NCBI GenBank assembly: GCA_002705085.1 | Contig: PAHO01000008.1 | Span: 1 to 64,000 of the forward strand | Reading direction: 5' to 3' | Length of the DNA: 64,000 nucleotides | Source of the DNA: Phycisphaerae bacterium | GTDB taxonomy: Bacteria > Planctomycetota > Phycisphaerae > Phycisphaerales > SM1A02 | Shown: piece by piece, positions 34,075 to 41,942 of the stretch | How the letters are laid out: each line of letters starts with the position of its first letter | How positions within the stretch are numbered: the stretch's first letter is position 1 | The notes under the pieces: generated by a model | What the model saw: the letters and a program-made list of their open reading frames with translations, nothing else | Databases searched by the model: none | Told to the model about the DNA's origin: nothing | Translations under genes and position numbers: made by a program

Positions 34075-35298
34075 CTACTGTTCAGATTTCTTTGGCACGG
34101 GAATGGACATACCGGTTGTCTTGGCCAGCCAAAGTTGGCTTGATGGCCTTCCCTCCTGGTTTCTGTCCTGTCCTCGTTGAGCAGTCCACATCATCATGGA
34201 ACCATCAGGATTGAAGACAGGCAGCCCGTCAAATCCATTGGCATTTGTGATCCGGGTTGGCTCCTTCCTGACCGACATATCTCCAGTGACCGGCAGGGCA
34301 AAGACTTCATAGTTGCGGTGCGACACGCGACTTGTGGCGTAGACCAACCATTCCCCAGATGGATGAAAGAATGGCGCCCAGTTCACATGCCGATCCGCGG
34401 TGAGCGCATATTCGGCTTCAATGCCTGAGGGCACGCCATCTTCGATCTTCAATTTAGAAACTTGGATTTGCAGCAGGTTGTTGCCTTCTCGATCGGAGCG
34501 GTAGCAGATGAATTGGCCGTCTGGGGAAAAGAAAGGCCCCCCGTCGTAGCCTGGTGCGGCAACGATCTTTGTCTTCTTACCCGAGGCCATGTCATGCACG
34601 TACAAATCGGCGTCTTGGGTCTCCGGCAGGACTCGGGCGTACAGAATGGTCTTCCCGTCTGGGCTCCATGATCCTTCCGCGCAGTATCCAGGCATGTCGA
34701 CAACTGGCTCGAGGTTAAGAACACCAGCTTTTCCGACCATCTGCGGCACCACAGTTTGAACGATCGTCATCTCTTCTGGAAAGGCCCAGCGGTACTTGGA
34801 CTGTTCACGCTGGTAGCCAGGCACGTTGGTGCCGCTTGGAGGCACCAACGTGCAACCAAAAAGAATCCGACCTGGATCATGAGGATGGAACCAGCCACAG
34901 GTGTTTGCACTTCCCGGAGGAGACAGCAAGATGGGCTCTTCCAAGCCCGTCACCGCTCCATCTTGCTCCTGCAACTTCGCGACATACATGGCGTAGTGCT
35001 CATCGGGCGCCTGTCCTTCGGAGGGCTTTGCCACTGCCTGAAAGATGATCCAGTCGCCGTCTGGCGAAAAGTAGGCCTCCCCCGCCTTGTGGAACGACTC
35101 GGCGAAGGTCAACTGCACGTAATCAGTGAGGAAAGGCTCATCCCAATCGGAGACAACTGGCCCCACGGGGCCGGCATCGGGAATGACACAGGCACAAGAG
35201 ACGATGGCCGTCGGCAGCGCACCGGCGGAATAGTCACTGCTCTTGGGTAGGGCACATCCAGCCACCAGAAGCCCGATCAAACAAGAATGACAACGCAT
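34075..35298 (-). CDS. TolB-like beta-propeller lipoprotein
   Basis: A 407-residue lipoprotein with a PD40/WD40-like propeller. The N-terminus MRCHSCLIGLLVAGC carries a lipobox ending at C15. The propeller repeats are plain: FSPDGDWIIFQ, WSPDGKTILYAR, FSPDGQFICYRSDREGNN, FHPSGEWLVYATSR and FNPDGSMMMWTAQRG. Such proteins serve as periplasmic or outer-membrane protein-interaction platforms, or sit next to peptidases; here no Pal or Tol genes are near. ATG at 35298 gives the best signal peptide; an in-frame TTG three codons upstream is part of the promoter. There is no Shine-Dalgarno sequence, but TACAAT ends 8 nt before the ATG. Divergent from the merC-like gene, with only 26 nt between the start codons. 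Confidence 0.87.
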   Translation of the reverse strand: MRCHSCLIGLLVAGCALPKSSDYSAGALPTAIVSCACVIPDAGPVGPVVSDWDEPFLTDYVQLTFAESFHKAGEAYFSPDGDWIIFQAVAKPSEGQAPDEHYAMYVAKLQEQDGAVTGLEEPILLSPPGSANTCGWFHPHDPGRILFGCTLVPPSGTNVPGYQREQSKYRWAFPEEMTIVQTVVPQMVGKAGVLNLEPVVDMPGYCAEGSWSPDGKTILYARVLPETQDADLYVHDMASGKKTKIVAAPGYDGGPFFSPDGQFICYRSDREGNNLLQIQVSKLKIEDGVPSGIEAEYALTADRHVNWAPFFHPSGEWLVYATSRVSHRNYEVFALPVTGDMSVRKEPTRITNANGFDGLPVFNPDGSMMMWTAQRGQDRNQEGRPSSQLWLAKTTGMSIPVPKKSEQ

Positions 35299-35306
35299 AG
35301 TGGGCA

Positions 35307-35316
35307 ATTGTAGGAT
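35307..35316. promoter_or_regulatory. Overlapping divergent -10 boxes
   Basis: ATTGTAGGAT holds TACAAT on the minus strand (35307-35312) and TAGGAT on the plus strand (35311-35316), sharing the central TA. Each lies exactly 8 nt from its start codon (35298 minus, 35325 plus). For the plus direction ATGACA at 35287-35292 gives a -35 with an 18-nt spacer. AGGA inside the plus box could alternatively act as a weak ribosome site. Confidence 0.45.
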
Positions 35317-35324
35317 GCCCGTTC

Positions 35325-35879
35325 ATGCAAAATGAAAAAATCCGTCACCGACTGTGGGACCGCCTTGGAATATCAGCAAGCGCGTTGTGTCTGGTGCACT
35401 GCGTCGCCTTGCCCTTTTTGCTTGCGGGTATGCCCGCACTTGCTCAGTTTGAAGCATCCTTGGGGACTGGCTTTCATATTTTAATGGCCGTCTTGGTCAC
35501 CGCCGCGGTCATCCCCGCCCTGCGGGGAGGATTCAAGCGGCACCGAGATGTGCCGACTCTTGCGTTTGGGAGTTGGGGATTGGTCTTAATTCTGGTTGGG
35601 CTTCTGGCCGGAGATGGGCACGGCACGCATGAGCATGCTTCGCCTTTGGAGACCGAACATCATTCGACTCACGAACATTTTCATGAGCATGAGCACGAGC
35701 ACGCACCGCTCGCTGACCATGATGAACACGCCACCCATAGTGAGCACCAGCACAGCCTTCTCAGTAATGAGAGCATCTTGACCATGCTCGGATCAGTGTT
35801 CTTGGTAACCGCCCATGTGCGCAACCTCTCTAAGTGCCGCGAAGGCTGCGACCTTGAGGGGTGCGAACAGCACGCCTGA
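35325..35879 (+). CDS. MerC-domain membrane protein with His-rich insert
   Basis: A 184-residue inner-membrane protein. The MerC signature is the first helix, SASALCLVHCVALPFLL with C22, H25 and C26, the metal-binding type site of MerC mercury transporters. Two further helices follow (about residues 48-66 and 82-95). Then comes a His-rich segment (about residues 97-144) with 16 His in HxH patterns such as THEHFHEHEHEH, then a last helix and a Cys-containing tail (CREGCDLEGCEQHA). MerC-domain proteins of this length in Bacteroidetes and Planctomycetes usually lack mer operon partners, as here (no merR, merA or merT). The insert suggests binding of Zn, Ni, Cu or Co rather than mercury specifically. 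Confidence 0.82.
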   Translation: MQNEKIRHRLWDRLGISASALCLVHCVALPFLLAGMPALAQFEASLGTGFHILMAVLVTAAVIPALRGGFKRHRDVPTLAFGSWGLVLILVGLLAGDGHGTHEHASPLETEHHSTHEHFHEHEHEHAPLADHDEHATHSEHQHSLLSNESILTMLGSVFLVTAHVRNLSKCREGCDLEGCEQHA

Positions 35880-35889
35880 GGGGCCTTTT

Positions 35890-37266
35890 TCATCCTTGGG
35901 CATATCGCTCACGGAAAGGCCCGTGGACCGCCAAGGTCAGCCCACTGCCTTGCTCGTTGACAAACATTGTGTTTCCATCTGGGCTGAAACACACCCCGGT
36001 CAATTCTGAACTGGACAATCGGTTGGCCAAAAACGGCGTGCATCGACCTTGGGGATCAATACGAATCACCCGGTCGTGGCCTTCTCCATCTTCACTGACA
36101 AAGACATCGCCCCACGGCGCGACCACCAGATTGTCCGCGTAGTGGAGCGTGAGTTTGTCGGGTGACTCCACGAAGAGTTCGAGTCGACCGGGTTCAGCGG
36201 CCTCCCGATCGGTCCCTTCAAAGGGACTGGGGTGGTACCGCCAAATCTGACCAATTCGAGATCGACCACCATTGGTGCAGGCGACATACACGGAGTCATT
36301 GCCGGCCCAAATGCCTTCGCCCCGAGCAAAGCGAGCGGCCCCGTGAATCTCATAACCGCGAATTCGGAGATCCCCACGAGGGGCATGGATATCGAGCAAA
36401 TCAACCCACTCGACCGGAAGAGTGTCACCCGTCACCGGTGAAGGCCCCGGAGAATCTTGATCCCAATTGCGGAGATCCGAACCAGGCGAGTTCTGAATCG
36501 CCAAGGCCTGCAACTTGCCCGAGGTCAGGTCACCCTGAACGTTGGGCACAAATCGGTACAAGAGCCCATCATGTTCGTCTTCAGTGAGATACAGAACGCC
36601 CGATGTCTCATCGACCGCAACGGCCTCGTGACGGAACCGCCCCAGCGCGCGGAGTGGTTCTGGCATTGAGCATTCCCCATTGGCGATGGCTGGAACCTCG
36701 AACACCCAGCCGTGATCACGCTTGGTGGAGCGGTCATCAACATCAATCCACTCTTCGCAGGAGAGCCAAGTCCCCCACGGGGTCGCGCCGCCAGCACAAT
36801 TGTGGGCGGTTCCGGCCAATGCCAAGCGGTGGGATACGAGTGTTCGTTTTTTGGTGTCGTACACGACTGAAGTAACGCCACCAAGAAATGGGTCTTCGCC
36901 AAGGTCCCAAGCTTTGCCTTCAAGCCGTGAGGAAGGCGCGCTTTCGTGATAAGGCGACCACCCTTTAGGGGAGCGAACCTGCTCGTGATTGCGCATCAGG
37001 ATCACTTCATCACCAGAGCCTGGGAAGGCCGCCATGCCATCATGCTGACCAGGCACACGGAAACCATCAGTCATCTGCTCGCCCCGGCGAGAAATGATCG
37101 TGTAGTCAAAGCCTTCAGGGAGATCGAATTGCCCCTTGGGGTCGGAGATCAAACCGGGGCCGGGCCAACCGGGCGTGTTCCCGGCGTGAACGAACCGGTG
37201 CAGCCCACCAAAAGCCGCCGCGAAGGTGGCCGTCTGGACAAAGGAACGTCGATCGAGAGAAGCCAT
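35890..37266 (-). CDS. PhoX/DUF839 family secreted phosphatase-like protein
   Basis: A 458-residue exported protein of the PhoX (DUF839) family. It begins with a Tat signal, DRRSFVQTATFAAAFGG with R6/R7. The beta-propeller family blocks follow: LPEGFDYTIISRRGEQMTDG, GGVTSVVYDTKKRTLVSH, NCAGGATPWGTWLSCEEW and FRHEAVAVDETSGVLYLTEDEHDGLLYRF. PhoX enzymes are Ca/Fe-dependent alkaline phosphatases transported folded by Tat. This protein is shorter than the 600-700 residues of true PhoX, so phosphatase activity should not be taken for granted. No Shine-Dalgarno sequence is present; TAAGAT ends 6 nt before the ATG. It converges with the merC-like gene. Confidence 0.87.
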   Translation of the reverse strand: MASLDRRSFVQTATFAAAFGGLHRFVHAGNTPGWPGPGLISDPKGQFDLPEGFDYTIISRRGEQMTDGFRVPGQHDGMAAFPGSGDEVILMRNHEQVRSPKGWSPYHESAPSSRLEGKAWDLGEDPFLGGVTSVVYDTKKRTLVSHRLALAGTAHNCAGGATPWGTWLSCEEWIDVDDRSTKRDHGWVFEVPAIANGECSMPEPLRALGRFRHEAVAVDETSGVLYLTEDEHDGLLYRFVPNVQGDLTSGKLQALAIQNSPGSDLRNWDQDSPGPSPVTGDTLPVEWVDLLDIHAPRGDLRIRGYEIHGAARFARGEGIWAGNDSVYVACTNGGRSRIGQIWRYHPSPFEGTDREAAEPGRLELFVESPDKLTLHYADNLVVAPWGDVFVSEDGEGHDRVIRIDPQGRCTPFLANRLSSSELTGVCFSPDGNTMFVNEQGSGLTLAVHGPFRERYAQG

Positions 37267-37272
37267 GATGCC

Positions 37273-37278
37273 ATCTTA
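37273..37278 (-). promoter_or_regulatory. Possible leaderless -10 box for the PhoX-like gene
   Basis: TAAGAT on the minus strand (5 of 6 matches to TATAAT) ends 6 nt before the ATG at 37266. No ribosome site lies between, so transcription may begin at or near the start codon. Confidence 0.35.
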
Positions 37279-37321
37279 GGCACTCAGCGTTCTGGCCTGT
37301 CACACACAATTCAGTTTGGGT

Positions 37322-39172
37322 TCAGGCTGCCAATTCATCCAAAATGGATTGCAGGTGGGAAGAGGGGTCGCCACCAAGAAGAGCCGACCGACGCAGGGCA
37401 CAGGCACCAGCGCACGCTCGGAGGTTGGCCATCCGGCGGTCCGGATCATCGTCCGCCTCAAGTCCAGCGGCCTTGGCCATGGCACGAGGATCATCTGGAG
37501 CACCAGGCCCCTCCTCTGCAGAAAGGACCACCACCACCGCCAAAGTTCCAAATCGTCCCCTTTTCAGACCAGGACGGGTCTCCAAATCAACCGGCCAGAC
37601 GGCGCGAACGAACAAGCCCGCGGCATCAATCGCATGAGCCAGGTCGGTCCAGGAGGAAGATGCATTTTGCGCAAACATGAGAACAATGCGCCCACCTGCC
37701 CGCATGCGCGCCCGAAGATTGCAAAAAGCTTCTCCCAAGCCAGTGGAGAAGTCACCTGACTCCAAGGGCTGTCCGGGAATCGGATCCGGGAGAAAATCAC
37801 GGAGCCAGACTGAAAAGAATGAGGACAGTTCGTCGTAGTGAACAGCATCGTCATACGGGGGATCCGTAATGCAGAGATCAAAAGCGGGCCCCGGCGATCT
37901 TGCGTCGGCCATCGATGCTTCTCCAGTCAGGCCACCGTGCCCGGGGATGTTCCGAACTACCGCAGATTTCAAGGCGGGCCAAGATCTCACCCCAAAATCA
38001 GACAATGGGTTGAGAGCGAGGTTCGCAAAGGTCTGTTCTGTCTTCGCCAGATGCCGATTCCACATGCAAAGACGAGAGTTCCAATTCAACATCCGACCTA
38101 AGGCCAACGCGCCGACCAAATGTTCGTGATCATTCCGTGCACGCGAACGAATGACTTCCTGAAACCGGACCATTTGCAACAGTTGACGCGGGGCGAAGAG
38201 GTGATGCCAATGGGTCCAGCCTCGCTCTCGCGCCAATCGATCGGTCTCAACACCCGAGGGGATCGACGATTCGGGAATGAAGCCTGCATCGAACCATCCC
38301 TCCAGGGATTCGGTCACAAACTGAGCCAGCGCGTGATCGCGAAGGAGATCGTCCTTGGTCGGAACGACCCAGATCCTTTTGCCGCTTTCGTGGACGCGAA
38401 TGGCCCACGGGATCTCCAACCATGCATCCGGCCCGGCGACCACCTGCTCGGGATCCCAAGGGGGAAGGCCATCGCCACGAAGTTCATCAAACCGGACCAG
38501 CGCACCATCGATCAAAACCCGACCATTTTTGACCGTCCCGCCGGCATGCGGGTCATCGGTGGTACAGAGTTCACCGTCGATGATGGACAACTTGCAACGA
38601 TGATCAATACGACGCGAAGAAATGCAATCCACTCCGCGAAGGCGGCCGTGGTAAAGGGTCATGTCGATACGTCGCCCGCCGGCATCGTGGGTAAATCCAT
38701 CAGCATGCAAGCGGCGTTGGACTTCCTCGTACGCTCCGGTCAAAAAGCCATGCAAACTCTGCCGATCATCAACTGACAACGCCCCCAAGTGGAGCGAAGC
38801 ATTGGTCAAAAACACCGACTGGGGCTGCAGATCGGAAGCAAGACAATCCACGCCCAAGCTGGCACACGTCCAAGGGACCGACCCCCCGCCAACAAAAGGA
38901 TCAAGCACCCGTCCCAATGAGTCGGACGCCAAGTCCGTCTTGGACTGATCATCGTTTTCAAGAGCCATGCCCCACTGGTCCAGTATTGATTCGCGGTCGC
39001 CTTCATCGGGCATGCAACCCAACAGAATGGCCCTGATCAAACTGTGGGGCTTGCGACCCCACCACTTCCCGAAAGAAGGAAGAGGCTGTGCCGCCGCGGA
39101 GCGACGTTCCTTGGCCGCAAGGTCGGAGACCTTGGCCACCGGAAAGCACAAATCGATTCGACGGGTGTCCAC
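37322..39172 (-). CDS. DUF1156-type adenine-specific DNA methylase, orphan
   Basis: A 616-residue protein related to the large DUF1156-containing DNA methyltransferases. The N-terminus has FGKWWGRKPHSLIRAILLG (W37-W38), the counterpart of the WWARRPL motif, followed by DPFVGGGSVP (D91-S98) for SAM binding and ASDLQP. The catalytic DPPY motif is in TDPPYDDAVHYDELSSFF (D437-Y440). The order, with DPF-G-G-G first and DPPY much later, fits circularly permuted amino-methyltransferases acting on adenine N6 or cytosine N4. The start is a GTG at 39172; the frame opens right there. In other genomes such methylases sit in phage-defence islands with DUF499 or helicase genes; no such partner, nuclease or specificity subunit is in this window. 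Target site unknown. Confidence 0.8.
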   Translation of the reverse strand: MDTRRIDLCFPVAKVSDLAAKERRSAAAQPLPSFGKWWGRKPHSLIRAILLGCMPDEGDRESILDQWGMALENDDQSKTDLASDSLGRVLDPFVGGGSVPWTCASLGVDCLASDLQPQSVFLTNASLHLGALSVDDRQSLHGFLTGAYEEVQRRLHADGFTHDAGGRRIDMTLYHGRLRGVDCISSRRIDHRCKLSIIDGELCTTDDPHAGGTVKNGRVLIDGALVRFDELRGDGLPPWDPEQVVAGPDAWLEIPWAIRVHESGKRIWVVPTKDDLLRDHALAQFVTESLEGWFDAGFIPESSIPSGVETDRLARERGWTHWHHLFAPRQLLQMVRFQEVIRSRARNDHEHLVGALALGRMLNWNSRLCMWNRHLAKTEQTFANLALNPLSDFGVRSWPALKSAVVRNIPGHGGLTGEASMADARSPGPAFDLCITDPPYDDAVHYDELSSFFSVWLRDFLPDPIPGQPLESGDFSTGLGEAFCNLRARMRAGGRIVLMFAQNASSSWTDLAHAIDAAGLFVRAVWPVDLETRPGLKRGRFGTLAVVVVLSAEEGPGAPDDPRAMAKAAGLEADDDPDRRMANLRACAGACALRRSALLGGDPSSHLQSILDELAA

Positions 39173-39181
39173 AACGTGCGA

Positions 39182-39191
39182 AGCGTAGGAT
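39182..39191. promoter_or_regulatory. Overlapping divergent -10-like boxes
   Basis: AGCGTAGGAT holds TAGGAT on the plus strand (39186-39191, 7 nt before the ATG at 39199) and TACGCT on the minus strand (39182-39187, 9 nt before the GTG at 39172), sharing TA. The minus box is only a 3-of-6 match. AGGA in the plus box could also be a ribosome site for the nitroreductase. No good -35 was found. Confidence 0.35.
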
Positions 39192-39198
39192 TCTTTTT

Positions 39199-39852
39199 AT
39201 GTCCACGCAGCGTCCGCACCAGATTCTCCGTCCCAAGGACCCTGTCGCCGAAGCCGAATCGTTTTTTCAACACATGAGTGCCCGGAGGAGTGTTCGGCGG
39301 TTTTCCTCAGAACCCGTCCCCGAAGCATTGATTAGATCACTGATTGCAACCGCCGGAACCGCTCCCAGTGGCGCGAACAAACAACCCTGGCGATTCGTGG
39401 CGATCCAAACCCCTGCCCTGAAATCGAAAATCCGCGCTGCCGCCGAAATTGAGGAAAAGGCTTTCTACAACGGCCGGGCAAGTCAAGAGTGGCTTCAAGA
39501 TCTCGCCCATATTGGCACCGACGACCAGAAGCCATTTCTTGAAGAAGCCCCTTGGCTCATTGTTGTTCTCAAGCGCATGCGGGATGACCGTGACGATCGG
39601 GTTTCCGAAAAGGTGTACTACGTCAATGAATCCGTAGGGATCGCCACCGGCTTCTTGCTGGTGGCCGCCCAACAAGCCGGTCTCGCCACGCTGACCCACA
39701 CTCCTAGCCCCATGGGATTCCTTACCGACTGTTTGGGGGCATCCGAACACGAAAGACCTTTTGTGCTGATCCCAATCGGATGGCCGCACCCCGAAGCGAC
39801 CGTACCGGTGCAATCTCGAAAGCCATTGGATGACATCCTCAGCATCCAGTGA
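39199..39852 (+). CDS. Nitroreductase family FMN oxidoreductase (IYD/BluB-like branch)
   Basis: A 217-residue flavoprotein. Family motifs are MSARRSVRRFSSEPVP near residue 26 (phosphate-binding Arg residues), TAPSGANKQPWRFVAI, and AGLATLTHTPSPMGFL in the C-terminal half. The APSGANKQPW form resembles iodotyrosine deiodinase-like and related nitroreductases more than NfsB. The reaction is NAD(P)H-dependent two-electron reduction via FMN; the substrate cannot be told. ATG at 39199 begins the conserved region after a short tail and has AGGA 8 nt upstream; an open frame starting at 39088 lies inside the divergent methylase gene and was rejected. The 3' end overlaps the next gene by 23 nt. Confidence 0.88.
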   Translation: MSTQRPHQILRPKDPVAEAESFFQHMSARRSVRRFSSEPVPEALIRSLIATAGTAPSGANKQPWRFVAIQTPALKSKIRAAAEIEEKAFYNGRASQEWLQDLAHIGTDDQKPFLEEAPWLIVVLKRMRDDRDDRVSEKVYYVNESVGIATGFLLVAAQQAGLATLTHTPSPMGFLTDCLGASEHERPFVLIPIGWPHPEATVPVQSRKPLDDILSIQ

Positions 39853-40693
39853 ACTGCCTCCAGATTTGGTCACGGCGGTCAAAGCATCGTTGAACCCCGA
39901 CGATTTTGAACGCTGGCTGGCCGCCTTGCCGATGGGGCCCGGGCGCGTCGTCCGGGGTCACCAGCCCGGAGCAATCGAGGCACTCGAAGCCGAAGTTGGC
40001 CCCCTCCCCGTTCTTCCCGGGAGCGATGAAGCGAACATTCGAGTCATCCCCAACGCCCATCTCGAGGCCGTCAAAGCATGGGCCGGATTGCACGACGGGC
40101 GAGCGTGGATGCACACGCCGGGCAGCGTCCGGGTGGCCCCCAACCTGGGGCCCCTACCCGGGGAGCGGGTGCTCGATTTGTGTGCCGCCCCAGGGAGCAA
40201 GGCGAGCCATATGGGATGGTTGATGAACCATCAAGGAGAACTGGTGGTCAATGAATTGAGCCGCAACCGAAGTCAGCGCTTACAGAGAAATCTCAAACTG
40301 ATGAACATCAAAGCAACGGTGCTCACCGGTCCAGGAGAATCGCTGGGAAGACGTTTGGGCCCAACCTTTGATCGTGTGCTCGTCGATGTCCCGTGTTCAG
40401 GAACGGGCCGGGTCTGGCTTGGCGATCCTCGCACCTGGAGCGAATGGAGCCCACGTGCGGTCAAGAGACTCGCCAAACTCCAACGCATGCTTCTGCACTC
40501 GGGAATCGCCGCACTTAAGCCCGGCGGAACCTTGGTGTATTCCACCTGCTCACTGCTTACGGAAGAAAACGAAACGGTCCTGGAAAAAATACCCAACGAC
40601 GTGACGGTTGAGTTTTCGCAAAGATTCACGCCACAACCTGCAGATCCCATCATTGAGGAAGGTTTTTTCCTCGCTCGGCTCCGACGCGGGTGA
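39830..40693 (+). CDS. RsmB/NOP2-like RNA m5C methyltransferase
   Basis: A 287-residue SAM-dependent methyltransferase of the RsmB/RsmF/NOP2 group, which makes 5-methylcytosine in rRNA or tRNA. The SAM site is LDLCAAPGSKASHMGWLM (about residues 116-133). Two Cys required by this mechanism are present: C189 in DVPCSGTGR and C240 in YSTCS. The N-terminal NusB-like domain of RsmB and the C-terminal PUA-like domain of RsmF are absent, so it is a minimal catalytic form; the target RNA is not predictable. The first 23 nt overlap the nitroreductase end, and the last 44 nt overlap the convergent MFS gene on the other strand. Confidence 0.9.
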   Translation: MTSSASSELPPDLVTAVKASLNPDDFERWLAALPMGPGRVVRGHQPGAIEALEAEVGPLPVLPGSDEANIRVIPNAHLEAVKAWAGLHDGRAWMHTPGSVRVAPNLGPLPGERVLDLCAAPGSKASHMGWLMNHQGELVVNELSRNRSQRLQRNLKLMNIKATVLTGPGESLGRRLGPTFDRVLVDVPCSGTGRVWLGDPRTWSEWSPRAVKRLAKLQRMLLHSGIAALKPGGTLVYSTCSLLTEENETVLEKIPNDVTVEFSQRFTPQPADPIIEEGFFLARLRRG

Positions 40694-41882
40694 TGTGACT
40701 GGCTCGGCCCAAGAATCGCACGGCCAAGAGCAGGAACACCAACGACAAAGCCGTGGCCACCGCCAACTGGTCGTCACGATCAGGCCACATGGCCAAGAGC
40801 AACAACGTCAGTGAAAAAAGACCACGACCCAAGAGACTCTGAAGACTCAGCATCGTGGCTTTGCGATCTTCACCGATTCTTGAGAGCAAGGCGGCCCGGT
40901 GGGGCGCGTTGGCCGCCGCCCGTGGCATGCTTCTGCCCAACGCAAGGGCAACCGCCACGATTGTCATGATTTGATGATGCACCGCCAACCACAAAGACGC
41001 GTTCAAAATCGTGACGAAGAGGGTGCTGAACAACAACGTGCCCGAAAGACCAAATCGAGCTCGCAGCCAGGGCCCGAGGCCCGCCGCCCATGCCGCCAGC
41101 AGCATGGCCAGGGTCCAATGCACACCGGCGGTCACCCCAACAAAGGTGTCGCCCGAAAGATCTTGCAGTGCAGGTTGCAAATATTCCCAAGGGATGTGCC
41201 AGAGCACGATCATTCCCGCCCACCAGGCAACCAATCGCCACACGGCAGCATCGCGCAAGTCCTGCATGCAATTTTTCAATTGCCGCAGAGGCGGTGCAGC
41301 AAGTACAGACCGGGGCGGCTCCACCATTTTCAACAACAAGAGCAGTGCTGCCAACGATGCGACCGCGGTCAAGACATAGGCCAGACGGGGATCGACCAAC
41401 CAGCACACCCCACCCACGGCCGCGGCGATGGCCGACGCCAAAAAGCCCATTCGACTTGACCGGGCCTCTAAACGTTCGAAGCGGTCGTTGGCTGAGGATT
41501 GCAAGGTGTCATGCAAAAACGCGGCGTCAGTGCCACTTGTAAATGCAAATCCAGCCGCCAAGAAAAGTTGAGCGGCAGCAAGCAAAGCAAAATCACCTTC
41601 ACCCGATGTGGCAAACAGCAAGGCCGATACCACGTGAGCCGCCTTGGAAATCAACAACGTGGGGCGACGACCGATGCGGTCACTGAACCAACCACTGGGC
41701 ACTTCCAACAAAACCACGCCGGCGTAGTAAATGGCTTCCAGCTGAAGAACTTGAACCAAAGGCAAGCGGGCCAAGAAGTACAGAAAGAAAATGGGATACC
41801 AAAAGTGCAAGCCTGCCATGAAGCGATAAGGCAGCCACCAACGAAGATTCTGGTGCAAAGATGGTTCTGATGGAGTGGACAA
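40650..41882 (-). CDS. MFS transporter
   Basis: A 410-residue major facilitator with about 12 membrane helices. Motif A between helices 2 and 3 reads GWFSDRIGRRPTLL, and the helix 5 region has the repeated RMGFLASAIAAAVGG pattern typical of the family. The only in-frame start before the first helix is a TTG at 41882, because a stop codon lies six bases upstream of it; the next ATG is inside helix 1. Substrate unknown; drug export or metabolite efflux are both possible. The 3' end overlaps the m5C methyltransferase tail by 44 nt, tail to tail. Confidence 0.87.
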   Translation of the reverse strand: MSTPSEPSLHQNLRWWLPYRFMAGLHFWYPIFFLYFLARLPLVQVLQLEAIYYAGVVLLEVPSGWFSDRIGRRPTLLISKAAHVVSALLFATSGEGDFALLAAAQLFLAAGFAFTSGTDAAFLHDTLQSSANDRFERLEARSSRMGFLASAIAAAVGGVCWLVDPRLAYVLTAVASLAALLLLLKMVEPPRSVLAAPPLRQLKNCMQDLRDAAVWRLVAWWAGMIVLWHIPWEYLQPALQDLSGDTFVGVTAGVHWTLAMLLAAWAAGLGPWLRARFGLSGTLLFSTLFVTILNASLWLAVHHQIMTIVAVALALGRSMPRAAANAPHRAALLSRIGEDRKATMLSLQSLLGRGLFSLTLLLLAMWPDRDDQLAVATALSLVFLLLAVRFLGRASHITRVGAERGKNLPQ

Positions 41883-41942
41883 CGTTCATCTATCGGCACT
41901 GCGGCGGCCGTTCCTTGGAGGAACTGTCAGTTTTGAGGCACA

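Noticed and set aside
35325-35879. Mercury-resistance operon
   Set aside because: Only a MerC-like protein is present; no merR, merA, merT or merP next to it, and the His-rich loop points to other metals.
37322-41882. Phage-defence island around the DUF1156 methylase
   Set aside because: Neighbours are metabolic or transport genes; no nuclease, helicase, DUF499, toxin-antitoxin or integrase was found.
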